A DNA stretch of 64,000 nt from Zygnema cylindricum. Taxonomy: Eukaryota > Streptophyta > Zygnematophyceae > Zygnematales > Zygnemataceae. Location: the NCBI GenBank assembly GCA_037447655.1, contig JBBHKE010002012.1, positions 71,732 to 135,731 on the forward strand, given 5' to 3'. How positions within the stretch are numbered: the first letter of the stretch is position 1; each line of letters begins with the position of its first letter. Both the position numbers and the translations under genes were made by a program. Shown piece after piece: positions 21,741-33,439 of the stretch. Below the pieces are notes generated by a model. It was not told the origin of the DNA. It searched no databases and saw nothing but the letters and a program-made list of their open reading frames with translations.

Positions 21741-24700
21741 ATAGATTATGGGCCCACCCCTTTGGGTCTCGAAGGAGTTCGAAATTCTGGAACAGGAGAG
21801 CGGCGGCCATCCCAACACGACCTTGAGTAAAGGAGGAGAAATGGGTACATCTGCAACGAAAACACCAAGGGAAGGTGCAGCAAGTCAGGCCCAGACATTG
21901 GAAGAGAATGATGGTGGAGCCTTGGAAAATTTCTTCCAAGGGCTCACGGAAAAATTAGAGAAGACACTTGTGAAAGAAACCATGGTAGAAAGAATTAGAT
22001 TGCTACGGAGACTCTAACACATAATACGACGAAACAATGTCAATGTCAAAGAACATTTCCCAATACTCAAAAAACCTAGCCATGGTAGAACCAACAAAAA
22101 ATTTACCTTCCTACACACACGAAAATCTCAATGTTTCTCATGTCAATTCCCCATAGATTTGAACTAGTTCTCACCTCACTAGAGAGCCACAAATGGGAGG
22201 AGTCGAAGTGGGAGGATGTGGTAAATAAGCTGATCGTTTCAGATGGCTCCATCGAGGTGGTGATGCCCGAGAAGGCCTAGAAGTACGAGCTTGGCATCAA
22301 GGAAAAGTGCGGTCATAGATTTGAGAAAGTAGCCGACAAGGTAGAGACCAAGCAAACTAGTCAGAACCCAAATCACAAGGATTTTGTGTGCCAAACGAGC
22401 ATTCAAATCACAAACAAAGACGATCAAAGCAAAGTGGGGACAAGAAGAGTAGATAGTGGTGGAGAAGAGGATAATCATCACTGAAAGACCTCTCATGACC
22501 TCACCACAGACCATACCTCAGACTGCATCATGATCTCAAACATAAGCCTCTTTCCAACAACAAATGTCAAATAAAAAGAAGGTCTGCCACGATGGCAAAA
22601 AGGAGGAGAACAAAAACTTATCAAGTTTGGGGAATCATCCAAGAGCTTTACAGAGAGAATCGGAAGAGATAGACTAACAAAATCTCCATGCAGGATCCCC
22701 AAGAGGAGTCGCCAAGGTACTTTGCCGCAAGCAAAGTCCAAACATTTGCAGATCCCAAAGTTCAAAGCACCAAGCGATGGGACGCCATTTTGCCAAAGAC
22801 AAAAGAAGCGGTCAGAAAGGAAGTGGAAGCGGTCCGAAAGGACAACAAGGACGACAACGAAGTTGAGATTCCTCACACAGAGAACTGAGGCTGGAATCAG
22901 GTGTGCTACACGGTAAGATCGGACAAAGTTCAAGTGACAACAAAAATCAATCATGGCACATGCAACACAAGCACCAACAAGTCAAAGTCATGTATTTGTA
23001 GAGATAATGACTCTAGAACAGAAGACCTTTCACCTCAAAAGGAGAAAAACGAGAGATCTCACCAGGAGAGTCTCTCACCTCAGAAGGACATAAGTGGGAG
23101 ATCTTACCAAAAAGGAGTTGAACAGGTGGTAGAGAAAGACACCACGTTTCAGGTGTCACGAAATGGCAACACATTGAGTAGTTTGTCCTGAGAATGGCTG
23201 GAAACAATGACAAAGGAAATCTGCGGAGATGTCCTCAAGAGTACTCCAAATCAAATGAGCACTCCGTCATTAACAACCCGAAAAAAGGACGAGATTGATG
23301 TCCTTCAAATAATCATAGAGAACCCCATCAGTCAAGCAAAGCAAAGAGAGACAGATCGCACACTAACCATGCATCACCCTAACCATGCATGGTAATACAA
23401 GAAAGCAAGCGACAAAAGAATGTTGCACCGGCGAACAATCAATTCAAGAGATTGCAGGTGTACAAGAAACGACCTCAACAAACAAATGGAATTGAATGCA
23501 TGTCAAAAAGGAAGAAAGAGGGAAGGAAACTGAAAACTTACTCATAAGAATCCTAAAAGAGGAGAGGCAATCCCAAGCGATAACAATACAGGTAGTAGAG
23601 AGAGAACCAAAACATTCTCCAACATCGTGAGCTGGGCACGCACAAAGTATTTAGAACTAGCCCCAATGACAAGATAGTCGAAGATCTGCATAAAGAGAGA
23701 GAAATCAGTAATCAGTTTTTTGACTGCAAAAAACCATGCAGAAATTGGAATAGTGGCAGAAGAACCCAAAGGTAGCAAACTACACGTTGGATACCTCACA
23801 ACAGAGTCCAAGGAGTAAAATGCCACGGGAGCATGCAGCGAAAAGAGAAACATTGAAAAGAAATAAAATGAGCAAGGAGTATGAGAAGAATCAAAAAGAC
23901 AAAGGGTGAAATAACTAAACTAACACGATCAGAAACAGGTGACAAGGTAGTCGAGTCACCACCACCATCCTCCAACTCCGCTCATCGATGGGGAAGACTA
24001 TTGCAAGATTTCTAAAAAATCACAAATGCAGTGCAAGAAAAGCCAGAAGCCGATATGGTGTCAAACTCGACATAAAGGCCGTGAGGTTAGTCGGAGTCAC
24101 CACCACCATCCTCCAACTCCGATCAGAAGTAGCAGGTGACAAGGTTAGTCGGAGTCACCACCACCATCCTCCAACTCCCGCCTCCATCGATGGGGAGAAG
24201 ACTATTTCGGCATCCGAATTTCAGAAAAATCTGACAGAAATGCCACAAAAGAAAGCAAGAAAAGTCAGTAAGCCGGTGACATTGGTGTCAACTCCGACAT
24301 AAAGGCCGATGAAAAATAAAGAGGGTCAACAAGGACTCAAGCACGAGTCAGATCAAATAAGCAATGAAAACATTGACAGCTTAGAGAATCTTGGAAAATT
24401 TACACCACAAGATGAGATGATTGTTCCAAAAGCGGCAAGCGGCGTCTTACCTCAAGCATGGAAGACATGGCCGAGAGAAATGGAGAGTGCAAGGAAACCG
24501 ATCAGCACTCCCAATGCCTCATCCCTTGGTGATGGAGGAAGTGGACCTGCACAGAGAAGTCCATAAGTGACATTAGATGTCACAAGAGACCCAAAAATCT
24601 ACAAACTCACCCAGGTAGACAAGATTGGAGAAAAAGAGGTAGAAATCAAGAAATCTCTTAGTGTAGATTTGCAGCATGCAAATAAGCAAGAGAATGCAAG

Positions 24701-25729
24701 TCTTAAGAGAGAAACAATTGAGATATTACCTTACAGTTTGGCGATAGTGGGAGATTTCGGATCTCCTCCACTATGCACCTCATAGAAGAAATTCACTGAG
24801 TTCACCACCAAATCTGCAATCAAGGAAACCCAGTTGTTAGAGGAGGTGAAAGAGGATAGGGGAGTTCTTAAATACAGATCATTCAGAGATGCGTTGCTGG
24901 GAAATTCTATAGAAACGTAAACAATCAAGCAAGCAACCAAGAAAGGAGTAAGTTTTACTCACCTTGATAACCTTCATTCATGACCCTCGATTTAAATCTA
25001 AGTGTACATCAAAGTACAACGAAGTCTCGGTCAAATGAGACTTCGCCATATGTGATGCCGGAAACGCATACAACGTCACGACATCAAAGCTTTTCATTCG
25101 TGGACAACGACATATTTGGCGACAAGTCAAACGTAAAACGTAGGATTGGTGACAACCACGTGACCTTGAAATCCGCGATCGCAATCCACACAATTGACCC
25201 GAAATCAAGGAAAAGCGAGCGTCGTTCGATTTCACTAACAAATTTTACGTAGGTACATCAAGTGTTTTCAATGGACGAGGACCACCTTCAATTTTCAACA
25301 GTCAAAGACCATCCAGTTGGAGAGGAACGAGGTATATACGAGGAGACGTTAAAACCCATGCTAAAATTATCGAATTCACGATCTTGGAGATTTATGAAGC
25401 CAGAGATCGACGGATATGGGAGTCTCGAACTCACACATCAAGCAGATGAGCTCCACGTGTCTCGTCATGAGGGAATCACATTGGATTCCAAAGTTTACAT
25501 GAAAAACTTGTCAATGTGTGACGAAACATTTTCATACACGAAAGTGGGAGGAAATTTCCAACCTTCCAAATTTCACGCCGTACTGGTTCACAGTTCGAAT
25601 GGACACGCGACAATTTCCACTGTATGGATCAGTGCGACTCTTGTATTTACGGGCGACTTCGAATCGACCCCAAGTTATTTCAACACGATCTTTTACGCGA
25701 ACCCATATTGTCGCAAACTCGAGTGCAAG
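21741..25729 (+). mobile_element. internal region between LTR-like repeats, no recognisable pol
   Basis: A series of + strand open frames (21748-22017, 22688-22888, 22901-23191, 23988-24302, 24309-24566, 24567-24785, 24980-25252, 25262-25735), several starting just after the previous stop, suggests one decayed + strand reading frame. The encoded stretches are Lys/Glu-rich and gag-like in composition. One piece, near 24860-24895 (SFRDALLG), resembles a short motif common in plant retroelement ORF1/gag-type proteins. No protease, integrase, RT or RNase H motif was seen. It could be a large non-autonomous LTR element (LARD-like) or unrelated sequence between two solo LTRs. Confidence 0.4.
23946..24190. 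repeat. three copies of a 38-bp motif
   Basis: TAGTCG(G)AGTCACCACCACC followed by ATCCTCCAACTCC occurs at about 23948, 24091 and 24149. The first and third copies are also followed by ATCGATGGGGA(G)AAGACTATT. Confidence 0.85.
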
Positions 25730-26061
25730 TGTTGATTTTATGGGCGATTTTGGGCAATATCGGGTATCGCCGATTTCGTGTGACCGCCGTCATATTGTGG
25801 AACATTACAAATTATTTGTATGGACAGACGTCAGGATTCGAACGACATGGAGTCATACCATTATTACAATCATGCAGTTGTACATATTCAGGTTCACATG
25901 AACAAGCATGCGTAGGCATTATTTCATTGGACAACATTAAAAAGTGTTTCATGCCGACAGACGACATTAGAATACAAATAGGCACTTAGAAGACACAAGA
26001 AACATCCTTCATCCATTAATGTGAGAATGAGCAGTACAGACATAGTCAAGTAAGACAAGAA
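25730..26061 (+). mobile_element. TGTTGA-type LTR-like repeat, copy 2 (truncated)
   Basis: Begins TGTTGATTTTATGGGCGATT. Homology to copies 1 and 3 stops at AGACAAGAATAGAG, about 15 bases before the left LTR of copia element 1. The missing 3' half does not reappear after that element, so the junction was rearranged. Confidence 0.7.
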
Positions 26062-26075
26062 TAGAGAGAATTGTT

Positions 26076-26671
26076 TGTTAGAATTGCAATGTGGGATTTT
26101 TTCAATGTTGATTCGTTTTTAGTGTGGGTCAGTTTTGTCGCGCGTCACGTTGCTTATTATATTTCGTTTCATTTGTACCTTTTCAGTTTTGTTTGATTAA
26201 GTGTGAACTATTTGGTTCATTTCGTTTGTGTTCAGGACTTCTAGTATTTTGGTTCGTGCGTAGTACTTTTAGCAGTTTTGTTTCACGTAGGTTAAGTTGT
26301 ACTTTAAGTATTGTACTTCTAGACGTTTTGTTTCGAGTAGTTTCAGTTTGCGTTGTACTCTTTTTTGCGTCTAAGGACATGTGACGCTTCTAGAATTAGA
26401 TTTCTAGATGTAATCTGCGACTAAGTTAAAATGCCAGCTAGTGAGGGAATTAGATACCACTAAGGAGAAATTAAGGAGATATCATTGTAGAGTTAATATA
26501 TGAGAATTAATGTAAATTCCTCTTTTGAATTATGTAATGTCTCTATCTATGTTCATGAGAAATTAATGTTTGTAATGTGAGCTGGTTGATATTTGATGTG
26601 AGTTAAATTCGCTTCCGCATTGTGCAATTTGTCAATTTTTGCGCATTCCGATTGTGTTATCGATCCTTTCA
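26076..26671 (+). repeat. element 1 left LTR
   Basis: 596 bp. Starts TGTTAG and ends CTTTCA, three bases before the primer-binding site. Confidence 0.88.
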
Positions 26672-26673
26672 AT

Positions 26674-26691
26674 TGGTATCGGAGCAGGTTA
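26674..26691 (+). other. element 1 primer-binding site
   Basis: TGGTATCGGAGCAGGTTA, the classical plant copia site complementary to the 3' end of initiator tRNA-Met, with one change (G for A) in TATCAGAGC. Confidence 0.88.
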
Positions 26692-26721
26692 GCTCCACAT
26701 TGAGGATCTAGTGAGTTAGGT

Positions 26722-28160
26722 ATGGGAGGGAAGAAAAAGAAGAACACACCCTCTCCATCCGGACCGAGGATGCCTATGGGGACCTCGGGAACTCCGCCGA
26801 CTCCCGAGCCATCTCTTCGGGGTCCGAGCGAACGAGAATTCAGTTTCGGTGAAGGAATTGCGCCAAAGTCCGAGGAGTCATTGCCAGCTAAACCCTTCGG
26901 ATTGGATCAATCTAAAGAGAAGGAAAGTTATGACATTCGGTTAGATAGAGACACTTATAAGGAGTGGGAGAAATTTATGAAGGAAAAGGATAAAAAGGTG
27001 AAAAATGAAAATGTTTTGGTGAAAGAGGAATTGGAGGGCAGCTCTAGCTCTAGTTCTAGTAGCAGCTCAGATAATTCGGATGATGATGAAAAATGTAAGA
27101 AAAAGAAAAAGAAAAATATAGAAGAGGATTTTGATTTTGATAGTGAGTTGGAAGGAGAAGAATATTTTCGAATGGGAGGCAAGCCGGTTATCTTTGATGG
27201 ATCAAACTACGCTATTTGGAAGAAGAACATGAGAGCGAGTCTCATCTTGAAGAAGTTGTGGAAGATCGTCAACGGCAAGGAGAAAATGCCAAAAGATCCC
27301 AAGGCACAAAATTTGTGGAGATTGAAAGATATGGCGGCCATGAATGGATTGATTCAAAGTTGTACCGGATCGGTCCATGATTATTTTCTTATTCATGATA
27401 CTGCACATAAATGTTGGCAAGCGTTAGAAAATCATTTTGAGAAAGGAGTCAAAGATAAGGCAAATTGTGTTCAAGGATTTCATTAAGTTTAAGTTTAAGC
27501 ATAATGAGTCAATAGATGATGGAGTCAAAAGATTTTATATTTTGTTGGAGCAATTGAGTAGTCTTGGTAAAATTGTACCCGGAAATGAAAAGTTACAAGT
27601 GTTCTTAGAGGGATTGCCCAAAAGATATTCTACGTCTAGTGAAATAATTCAATGTAAACGGAAGGCTACACTTGAGTATGCGGTGAATTATTTGAAGTCC
27701 AATGAGAAGTCTAGAGAGAGTGTAGGTAGAGGTTTTGAAAGTAGTGGAATCCATAATGTAAATACCTTGGATTCCCCGGATCTAAATTTGTTCCGAGGAA
27801 GAGGGGGTATTAGCGGAAATTTTAGAGGAAGAGGTAGAGGAAGAAGTCAAAATGTTGGATTTAGTAGAAGTCAATTTGATAAATCTAACACCTCTTACGT
27901 GACTTGTTTCAAATGTGATAAGATTGGGCATTTTGCAGCCGAGTGCCCGGATAAGGAGAAGAGATGCAATATTTACCATAAGTGGGGACATGTGAGTTCA
28001 CATTGTTTCCAACGAGAAGGCGAAGATTCTTCCTTTTATGACGATCGAAAAAATGGACGAGGTGGTCGAGGACGCGGACGCGGTCGTGGCCAATTAAGAG
28101 GATCCAGATATCAAGGAAACTATACGGAATTTGAAAAAGACTTTGAGGAGCGATATTTCA
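26722..28160 (+). pseudogene. element 1 gag (frameshifted)
   Basis: The start codon at 26722 gives MGGKKKKNTPSPS. An acidic/Ser-rich region (residues about 110-155) is followed by the copia gag core FDGSNYAIWKKNMRASL and CTGSVHDYFL. A frameshift near 27470 moves the rest to another frame, which continues with the LEGLPKRYSTSSEI region. A CCHC knuckle (CFKCDKIGHFAAEC) lies near 27905-27946, and a second, degenerate knuckle (CNIYHKWGHVSSHC) lacks one cysteine. Gly/Arg-rich linkers flank the knuckles. Gag packages the element RNA. Confidence 0.88.
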
Positions 28161-29960
28161 ATTTGACTATTTTATTGGACGAGAAAACCGGAGCAAATTT
28201 GAATTCGGCTTCTAGTAATCATAGTGTAAGAGATTGGATTATTGATTCCGGCGCAACTCATCACGTGTGTACGGATTTAAGTCTATTTTCGGATACAAGG
28301 AAGCTTACGGTTCTAGAGAATGTCACGGTTGCGAGTGGACATGTGATTCAGGTGGACACGGTTGGAACGGTCCGAATTGATTTACCGGTGAGAGATAAAT
28401 TTTGAAATGTTAGAGTGAATAAAGCTAAGTTGAAAGATGCTTTGTTTATTCCTAATGGAGTGGGGAATTTGGTTAGTGTTCCTCAAATTCAAAAGGCCGG
28501 AGGTAGAGTCATTTCTTTGGAGGATTTTAGAATCATGATTAAAAGTAAAGAAGGAATTCAAATTGGGGAAGGATTTGTGTCAGATAATTTGGTTAGTAAG
28601 TTAATTTGGAAATGGCCGGTTAAAGAGGAACCTTCTATGCTTTCTGTGGAGATGGAGAAAGGCGACCTTAGCCTTTGGCATCATCGGTTATGCCACACTT
28701 CGGAGGAAAACATTAAAAGGATGATTAAGAATTCTTCGGTGAGAGGTTTGGAATTGGCGACCGGAGAAAAGGTGAATGGATGTAATGGTTGTAGCAAGGG
28801 GAAGCAAATGAGGAAACCTCATCCTGTCAAAAATGTAAAATTTCGAGCGAGTCAACCTTTGGAACTTATTCATGTGGATCTATGTGGACCTATTAAGCCG
28901 AGGAGTCTTGGGGGAAATAGATATATTTTTGTGATTGTTGATGATTTTTCTCGTAAGAGTTGGGTGTATCTTTTGAAAAGGAAGTCGGCGACTTTGGATT
29001 ATTTTAAGAAGTTTGTTGTGATGTCTGAAAGGGAAACGGACAAGAAAATGTAAGCCGTGAGGTCAGATAATGGTGGAGAATTTATTGCATTTAAGGAGTT
29101 TTGTGAAGAGCGGGGAATCAAGCAACAATTTACCGCCGCTTATTCACCCGAATCTAATAGAGTGGCCGAAAGGAAAAACATGACATTGTAGGAAATGGTG
29201 CGTGCGATGCTTCATAGCACGAATCACAATGCTTTGCTTTGGGGAGAAGCCATAGTCACGGCAAACTTTGTGTGTAATCGAAGATTGACTTCGATTTCTG
29301 GCGAGAAGACGCCTCAAGAACTTTGGAGTGGACGAGTTCCGTCCGTACGATATTTAAGAATTTGGGGTTGCCGGGCGACCGTATATATTGACTGAAACAA
29401 ACGGACCGGCAAGTTTAGTCCACGAAGTTGGAGTGGAATTTTTGTCGGATATAGTGCGAATTCGAATCAGTACCAAATCTTCAATCCTGTGATGCGGAAC
29501 GTAGTGGAGTCACGAATGTTGACTGCCACGAGAATTTAAAGGCGGCTATGGAATATTCGAACGGCAAGGAGCGAAGCTTGGATTTTGAAGAGGAAAACAG
29601 TTTGGAGGAGTTCACAGTGGCGGATTCGTCGGATGAGGAAGACGATCATTATGAGACTCTAAAACGGAAACCGAAATTTGGTAAAGTTTCAAATTCTGAC
29701 AATTTTGATTTGGAATCCACTTTGAGTGATAATAAGTCTGAGAGTTCAAAATTATCTTTGAAAAGTCAAAATAGTGAAAAGAGTTTGCCATCAATTTCTG
29801 AAAAGAGTGAAAAGAATGTAATGGAAGAAGAAGTGATTGTTAGGAGAAGTAATCGAGAGAATATGGGAAAAGCACTTGAGAGACTAAGTCTTCAAATGAA
29901 AGCCAGTGATAAATCTCATAATTTTATTTCAGAGGCTAAGTTAAATGAATTCCTTTTATA
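28161..29960 (+). pseudogene. element 1 protease and integrase (stops)
   Basis: The protease site is WIIDSGATHHVCTD at about 28235-28275. A stop follows at 28403. The integrase zinc finger HHRLCHTS ... CNGCSKGK lies at about 28680-28805, and catalytic-core parts are IHVDLCGP, VDDFSRKSWVY and, after a TAA at 29051, NGGEF. Another stop (TAG near 29188) interrupts the NMTL stretch, and TGA follows at about 29392. These breaks make the integrase non-functional. An acidic linker (29548-29961) leads into RT. Confidence 0.88.
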
Positions 29961-29961
29961 G

Positions 29962-31526
29962 CAAATACTGCAAGAGAGTGTAAGTGGTGACCCAAAATCT
30001 TTTACGGAAGCTAGAAATTCAGGTGATTAGGAGTTTAAGTGGAAAGTTGCATTTGACAAAGAATATAAATCTATTGTTGAGAATGAGACTTTTGAGGAAG
30101 TAGAACTACCTGAGGGAAAGAAGGCCATAGGCTCTAAGTGGGTATTTAAGACAAAAACTGGTGCTTCTGGTGAATTAATTAAGTATAAAGCAAGATTAGT
30201 ATGTAAGGGATTTCACCAGAAAGAGGGAGTGGATTATACGGAGACCTATACTCCCGTGGTCAAGTTTGATTCTTTGAGGATGATCATCGCATTGGCGGCA
30301 GCCGAGAAGAAGCATATTCATCAGATGGATGTGGAGACTGCTTTTCTTAATGGAGATCTCGAGGAGGAGGTTTATATAAAAATTCCGGTAGGAGTACCAT
30401 CCAAACCTGGTTTAGTGTGGAGACTCAAGAAATCCTTGTATGGGTTGAAGCAAGCACCAAGAACATGGTATTTACGCTTACATAAGGTTTTGATTGACTT
30501 TGGATTTGTAAGAACAATTTCAGATTCTGGTGTGTATGTGAAAGGAAATGGAGTAGATCAAATTATTTTTAGTGTCTATGTGGATGATTTTATAATGGTG
30601 TCAGATAGCTTAGAGAAAATTAAGGAATTGAAGTCATATTTGAAGAAGCATTTTAAGGTGACAGATTTAGGTGAAGCAAAATATATATTAGGCATCGAGG
30701 TGATTAGGAGTAAATCCGGATGTATTAAATTGAGTCAAGAACAATATTGTAAAGAAGTTCTTACTCAATTTTCTATGTTAGGTTCTAAGCCCCTTAGCAC
30801 ACCTCTAGACCCGAAATTACAGCTTAGCAAATTTGATGATGAGGAAATTGTAAATGTCCCTTATAGAGAGGCAATTGGATGCCTAATGTATTTGAGTGTA
30901 GGGACAAGACTTGATATTTCTGCAGCTGTGTCAATTGTGTCAATTATAAGCAGGCACAGTCAAGCACCAAACAAGCAACATTGGGAATCGGTCAAGTGGA
31001 TTTTCAGGTATTTGGCCGGTACATTGGACATTGGATTGGTTTATCGAAGTGGAGACGATTTGGATTGCTTTGGATATTGTGATGCTGACTGGGGGGGAGA
31101 CTTTGACACGGGAAAGTCCACCTCTAGTTATGCATTTGTATTAAGTGGAGCGACAATCTCATGGAGCTCCAGATTACAGCCTACAGTGGCTTTAAGTTCA
31201 ACTGAAGCGAAGTACATGGCGGCTTGTCATGCGGCAAAAGCTTCAATTTGGATTAAAGACATGTTGAGTGAATTGGGAATTTCTGTGAAGTGCATGAGGA
31301 TCTATTGAGATAGCATGAGTAGTATTACTTAAGTGAAGAATCCAGTGTTTCATAAAAGGACAAAACTTATTAGAATACAGTGGCATTTTGTTAAAGATTT
31401 GGTGATAGATAAATAGTTAGAATTTATATTTGTTCCTACTTTGGAGGAGGCAGCAGATATGTTAACTAAAGCTGCAATGCATGATGTCTTTGTTAGAGGG
31501 AGACCTAAATTAGGGCTAATTTGAGT
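29962..31526 (+). pseudogene. element 1 reverse transcriptase and RNase H
   Basis: The longest open part (30229-31308) holds QMDVETAFLNGDLEEEVY, SLYGLKQAPRTWY, the catalytic YVDDFIM (about 30577) and the RNase H motifs CDADWGG and SSTEAKYMA. A stop at about 30029 lies upstream, and stops at about 31306, 31330 and 31412 interrupt the RNase H tail, which ends with the ADMLTKA motif near 31455. RT and RNase H would copy element RNA to DNA. The catalytic residues survive although the gene is broken. Confidence 0.9.
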
Positions 31527-31554
31527 TTGTTCAGTAGTTAGTATAAATCCTCAC

Positions 31555-31568
31555 ATTGAGAGGGGGAA
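31555..31568 (+). other. element 1 polypurine tract
   Basis: TTGAGAGGGGGAA directly precedes the right LTR, the expected plus-strand primer site. Confidence 0.85.
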
Positions 31569-32155
31569 TGTTAGGATTGCAATGTGGGATTTTGTCGATG
31601 TTGGTTCGTTTTTAGTGTGGGTCAGTTTTGTCGCGCGTCACGTCGCGCGTTATATTTCGTTTCATTAGTACTTTTCAGTTTCGTTTGATTATGTGTGAAC
31701 GGTTTGGTCTATTTCGTTTGTGTACGGGACTTCTAGTACTTTCGGTTCGTGCTTAGTACTTCTAGCAGTTTCGTTTCACGTAGGTTAAGTCGTACTTTAA
31801 GTGTACTTCTAGACGTTTCGTTTCGAGTAGTTTCAATTTGCGTCGTACTCTATTTTGCGTCCAGGTACATGTGACACTTCTAGAATTAGATTTCTAGATG
31901 TAATCTGGCGACTAAGTTAAAATGCCAGCTAGTGAAGGATTAGGTAATAACTAAGGAACCTAAGGAGAAATCAATGTAGAGTTAATGCATGAGAATTAAT
32001 GTGAGTTTCCTCTTCTGAAATATGCGATGTCTCTATCTATGTTCATGAGGATTTAATGTACGAGAGCTGGTTGATATTTGATGTGAGTTAAATTCGCTTC
32101 CGCATTGTAATTTGTCAATTTTTTGCGCATTCCGATTGTGTTATTGATCCTTTTA
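31569..32155 (+). repeat. element 1 right LTR
   Basis: 587 bp, colinear with the left LTR. It ends at a GAGAGG microsatellite. Confidence 0.88.
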
Positions 32156-32249
32156 GAGAGGGAGAGGGAGAGGGAGAGGGAGAGGGAGAGGGAGAGGGAG
32201 AAGGAGAGGGAGAGAGAGAGAGGGAGAGAGAGAGAGAGGGAGAGAGGGG

Positions 32250-32280
<31 letters not shown>

Positions 32281-32289
32281 GGAGAGAGG

Positions 32290-32328
<39 letters not shown>

Positions 32329-32345
32329 GAGGAAGGGGGAGAGAG
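32153..32345. repeat. GAGAGG/GA microsatellite at element 1 right edge
   Basis: About 190 bp of (GGGAGA)n and (GA)n begins exactly where the LTR ends, and probably expanded after insertion or hid the target-site duplication. Confidence 0.9.
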
Positions 32346-32628
32346 AGTACTTCAATGAAAAGCAAATGAATTGAAGGAAATATTTTGAGATTGACCGGAC
32401 GAGCACCAAGACAGAAATAGTACAGTACGACTTGGGAGCCCATCTTGAGAGAAAAAAACCGAGGGAAGTAACAACATCCAAAGATATATAATTCACAAAG
32501 AAAGTGGAGGATATTTATTAGGGTAAATTTTTATTCTGGTGTATCTGAATTTCCCGATTAATATCCCGAGGCAAGGAGGAACCTCTTAAGACTTCCACTC
32601 TCGTTAAGCTCTCTCTCCAGGAACTTAC

Positions 32629-33336
32629 CTGATGTAAACATCTAATAGCGCAGATTGTACCTCTTTTTCTGCTATAAATTCCTTCCAAATTGACAAGCAG
32701 TCGACTAAGTGTGCAATAAAACAAAAAAGAAAAAAGAAGTGGACTTTTCTTAAATCGCGTTTGGCAACCCAACTAGTAGAACACTATAAGATTATTTGCT
32801 CATAATATCTAATCATATAAAAATGAACCGTGAGACCTACGTTAAATCCACACCATAAATAGCGTGAACTTTGAGAACCGGTTGATTTGTTCCAATGAAA
32901 GCGTTAATTCCCAAACTTTGGAATTATTTGCAGAAAAGCCCAAAAGAAACGTCAAATAAAGAAAGGGAGACATCTATTTCCTGATATAAAAGAAAGCTTA
33001 CCCTTTCTCGGGTAAATATGTCTCTAAACTATGAGAAACTTTTCCCGTTGGAATACTTTTCAGAAGAACCTCAGGATCTTTCAGAAATCTTTCCAATCTT
33101 CCAGCAAAAGCTTGAGGAAATAACCAAAAATCTTCTGAAAAACAACCGGTTTTACGATTTCCATCGGGAAGAAAAGCTTCTCCCAAATTAAAACCTGTTG
33201 AAGTATTCACTTCCTTAGTAGATATTTCCGCATATAGTAAATTCATATTGGACATCATATTAGGAAAACCTCCAAAATTAGAATCCGTGAAATTATCTCC
33301 TCCTCCACGCCGAGAAGCTACTGGATTTGCGTCCAT
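32629..33336 (-). CDS. possible two-exon gene start, unknown function
   Basis: On the minus strand an ATG at 33336 opens a 111-codon frame (MDANPVASRRGGGDNF...) that runs to a good donor GG|GTAAGC (exon 33336-33002). A second candidate exon, 32704-32629, lies between CACACTTAG and CAG|GTAAGT and continues in phase as GRLLVNLEGIYSRKRG. The first exon has ordinary composition, with aromatic motifs such as DFWLFPQAFAGRLERFL. No family is recognised. Further exons would fall below 32620 toward the microsatellite beside copia element 1, so the gene could be truncated there. The donor also coincides with the in-frame TAA, so a single-exon 112-aa protein is the alternative. Confidence 0.4.
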
Positions 33337-33439
33337 CTATTTTTAGAGCATATCAAAACAACAAAAAAAAACACTTTCGTTAATTGAGTCTCCTTCTTTT
33401 GTTATATTTCATCTTTTTTCTCTTTTTTACTTTAGAGAT

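Larger units (their letters stand above)
26076..32155 (+). mobile_element. Ty1/copia element 1, complete length, decayed
   Basis: The left LTR is 26076-26671 (TGTTAGAATTGC...CTTTCA) and the right LTR 31569-32155 (TGTTAGGATTGC...CTTTTA). The primer-binding site TGGTATCGGAGCAGG starts at 26674, complementary to the initiator tRNA-Met end. A polypurine tract GAGAGGGGGAA ends at 31568. Order is gag, protease, integrase, RT, RNase H, which is the copia order. The LTRs differ from each other at many positions. The flanks TTGTT and GAGAG do not form a target-site duplication. Confidence 0.92.

Noticed and set aside
22239-22954. Minus-strand hydrophobic open frames in the 21.7-25.7 kb interior
   Set aside because: They mirror the Lys/Glu-rich + strand frames; Leu/Val/Phe richness is the antisense shadow.
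32053-32496. Open frames over the GAGAGG array beside copia element 1
   Set aside because: Simple-repeat translation on both strands.
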